In this document: positions 20,746-22,328 of the stretch, piece after piece | How the letters are laid out: each line of letters starts with the position of its first letter | Position numbering within the stretch: position 1 is the first letter of the stretch | From: DASQDT01 sp036380435 | GTDB taxonomy: Bacteria > Acidobacteriota > Blastocatellia > Pyrinomonadales > Pyrinomonadaceae | Reading direction: 5' to 3' | NCBI GenBank assembly: GCA_036380435.1 | Contig: DASVES010000070.1 | Span: forward strand, 1-22,328 | DNA: 22,328 nt | Position numbers and translations under genes: made by a program | Notes under the pieces: model-generated | Databases searched by the model: none | What the model was told of the DNA's origin: nothing | Seen by the model: only the letters and a program-made list of their open reading frames with translations

Positions 20746-20772
20746 CTTCGCGTCCGTCGCGCCTTTCGCGTG
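20746..20772. repeat. Weak single-arm nonamer repeat upstream of the polymerase gene
   Basis: Three degenerate nonamers, CTTCGCGTC, CGTCGCGCC, TTTCGCGTG, resembling the CTTTGCG-type words between arsN1 and arsR. No complementary arm remains. It could be a decayed member of the intergenic set or coincidence. Confidence 0.35.
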
Positions 20773-20807
20773 AGGCGTAAACATTCATCCGACAGCAGTT
20801 CGCTCTC

Positions 20808-22328
20808 ATGTCTTCAACCGACTACCGCCTCATCACCGATATCACAGAAGTCAGCGCCGCCTGCGAGGAGCTTTCGCGCCACGGGGCCGTGGGCTTCGAC
20901 TGCGAAACCACCTCGCTCGACCCCTACGGCGGCCGCCTGCGTCTCGTGCAAATTGCCTCGCCCGACGGCGTCTGCGTCTTCGACCTCTTCGCGCTCGCGC
21001 CCGACGGCCACGCCGACAAGGTCGAAGCGTTGGAGCCGTTGCGGCGGCTGCTCGCGGCCACGAAGCCGGTCAAGATCGCGCACAACGCGAAGTTCGACGC
21101 CAAGTGGGTGCGTCACGCGCTCGGCGTCGAGTTGCACGGCGACTTCGACTCGCGCGCCGGCGGGAACGGCGCGAACGGCGAGGGCGGAACGGTCGAGCGC
21201 GCCGGGCTGTTCGACACGCTGCTGGCGAGCCAGATCATCTCGGCCGGCGAGACCGAAGACCGGCACGGGCTGGCGGCGGTCGTCGAGCGTTATCTCGGCG
21301 AGACTGTGGACAAGTCGCAGCAGGTGAGCAACTGGGGCGGGGAACTCTCCGAGGCGCAACTCCGCTACGCCGCGCGCGACGCCGCCGTGATGCTCCCCCT
21401 GCGCGACAAGCTCATCACGCAACTGCGCGCCAACAACCTCGGCCGCTGCGCCCAACTGGAGTTCGAGTGCGTCGTGCCCGTGGCGTCGATGGAGCTGGCC
21501 GGCGTCTACCTCGACGCCGCGTGCTGGCGCGAGCAGTTGGCCGTCGTCGAGAAGATGCGTAAGACGCTCGCGGAAGAGTTACAGGACATGCTCGCCGAGG
21601 AGTCGCCGCAGCAATCCTTCTTCGGCCCCACGCGTGTCGAACTCAACCTCGACTCGCACGTCCAGCTCACCAAGGCCCTGACCCGACTCGGCGTGCCCGT
21701 CCCCGACTCGACGCGCAACTGGAAATTGCAGCCGCTCGCCAACCAGTATCCGTCCGTCGCCAAGCTGCTCGAATACCGCACCGTGCAGAAGGCGCTCACC
21801 AGCTACGGCGAAAACATCCTCAAAGAGATCAACCCCACGACGGGCCGCATCCACGCCAACTTCCACCAGATCGGCGCGCCCACCGGCCGTTTCGCGTGCA
21901 CCAATCCCAACATCCAGCAGGTTCCGCACTCCATCGAGTACCGCCGCTGCTTCCGCGCGCCCGAAGGCAAGAAGCTAATCATCAGCGACTATTGCGTGGC
22001 CGCGGGCACGCGCGTCGCTACACGACGCGGGCTGGTCAAAGTCGAGAGCGTGCGGGTAGGCAACGAGGTCCTCGTTGAGGATGGAAGTGCTCAACGCGTC
22101 TCCGCCACTGTGAGCCGCGGGAGACTGCCGGTCGTCACCGTCACGCTGAAGAACGGCTACGCCTTGACGGCGACTGACTTGCACCGCATCCGTGTGATTG
22201 ACGAGGAGGGGCGGTATGTCTGGCGGCGCATTGGGGAGTTGCGACGAACCGACTGCGTGGCCGTCCAGCCGGGGCGCGGCCTCCACGACGAGCTGTCTTA
22301 CGTGGAGTTGCCCGAGGCAGTCAGCGAG
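20808..22328 (+). CDS. Family A DNA polymerase with 3'-5' exonuclease, intein-interrupted, 5' part
   Basis: 507 codons read to the window edge without a stop. Residues 1-200 are a proofreading exonuclease: Exo I F-D-C-E-T-T-S-L-D, Exo II A-H-N-A-K-F-D, Exo III Y-A-A-R-D-A-A. All metal-binding acids are present. There is no 5' nuclease (FEN) domain: the protein starts straight at the exonuclease. From about residue 230 it follows the Pol I fold, with I-H-A-N-F-H-Q-I-G-A-P-T-G-R-F and N-P-N-I-Q-Q-V-P. Motif A begins at L-I-I-S-D-Y, but the expected S-Q-I-E is replaced at residue 396 by an intein. An insert in the exonuclease (R-A-G-G-N-G-A-N-G-E-G-G) is low-complexity. Such polymerases are annotated as bifunctional exonuclease/polymerase in several phyla. 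Confidence 0.9.
   Translation, partial: MSSTDYRLITDITEVSAACEELSRHGAVGFDCETTSLDPYGGRLRLVQIASPDGVCVFDLFALAPDGHADKVEALEPLRRLLAATKPVKIAHNAKFDAKWVRHALGVELHGDFDSRAGGNGANGEGGTVERAGLFDTLLASQIISAGETEDRHGLAAVVERYLGETVDKSQQVSNWGGELSEAQLRYAARDAAVMLPLRDKLITQLRANNLGRCAQLEFECVVPVASMELAGVYLDAACWREQLAVVEKMRKTLAEELQDMLAEESPQQSFFGPTRVELNLDSHVQLTKALTRLGVPVPDSTRNWKLQPLANQYPSVAKLLEYRTVQKALTSYGENILKEINPTTGRIHANFHQIGAPTGRFACTNPNIQQVPHSIEYRRCFRAPEGKKLIISDYCVAAGTRVATRRGLVKVESVRVGNEVLVEDGSAQRVSATVSRGRLPVVTVTLKNGYALTATDLHRIRVIDEEGRYVWRRIGELRRTDCVAVQPGRGLHDELSYVELPEAVSE
21993..22328 (+). other. Intein, N-terminal 112 residues, inserted in polymerase motif A
   Basis: Directly after S-D-Y (residue 395) the frame continues C-V-A-A-G-T-R-V-A-T-R-R-G-L-V-K-V, a typical intein block A: Cys1, G-T-x-V, then V-x-x-V-x-x-G-N-E-V-L-V. 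About 50 residues on, N-G-Y-A-L-T-A-T-D-L-H-R-I-R-V is a block B with the T-x-x-H signature. Splicing would rejoin D-Y to the expected Ser of D-Y-S-Q-I-E, giving a +1 serine. The C-terminal blocks, any homing endonuclease and the downstream polymerase lie beyond the window. Confidence 0.88.

Overview
The window is about 22.3 kb of G+C-rich bacterial chromosome, densely packed with genes on both strands. I saw no tRNA, rRNA, CRISPR array or recognisable insertion sequence. Gene content (a PolA-type polymerase without a 5' nuclease domain, a DksA-finger/PP2C fusion, thioredoxin-type ArsC) and intergenic heptamer/nonamer hairpin repeats suggest an environmental bacterium, perhaps Acidobacteriota (Blastocatellia-like). 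That placement is an impression, not a demonstration.

Layout. 1-975: the start of a zinc alcohol dehydrogenase leaves on the minus strand. Then come a decayed inverted heptamer repeat and a truncated Tat-exported metallophosphoesterase, cut off where a lower-G+C, frameshifted GIY-YIG-like gene begins. 973-2060: a DksA-type zinc finger fused to a PP2C phosphatase, with a strong promoter. 2111-5155: an arsenic island, with arsN1 and arsR on the minus strand divergent from arsI, an aquaporin-type channel and arsC on the plus strand. It handles both organic and inorganic arsenic but has no efflux pump in view. 5172-5729: a Spy/CpxP-like periplasmic protein. 5994-13289: dxs, tlyA and nadK, a commonly seen gene neighbourhood, here opened by a membrane protein, two uncharacterised genes sharing an N-terminal motif, and a YkgJ-like cysteine-rich protein. 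13374-15510: an SLC1-type symporter and two small unknown proteins. 15603-17465: a secreted zinc metallopeptidase behind a clear promoter and a perfect palindromic operator candidate. 17667-20706: rhomboid protease, queF, a two-helix membrane protein and an MFS transporter. 20808-end: a family A DNA polymerase with proofreading domain, interrupted at catalytic motif A by an intein that runs off the window.

Two themes run through the window. First, at least seven intergenic gaps hold inverted repeats built from short tandem words, 7 or 9 bases long. The words differ from gap to gap but the architecture is the same. They abut or enter genes: one supplies the last codons of queF, and another forms the leader of the symporter gene. 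Second, the two-gene unit at 9378-10498 shares a conserved motif pair I cannot assign to any known system, and is the best candidate here for undescribed biology.
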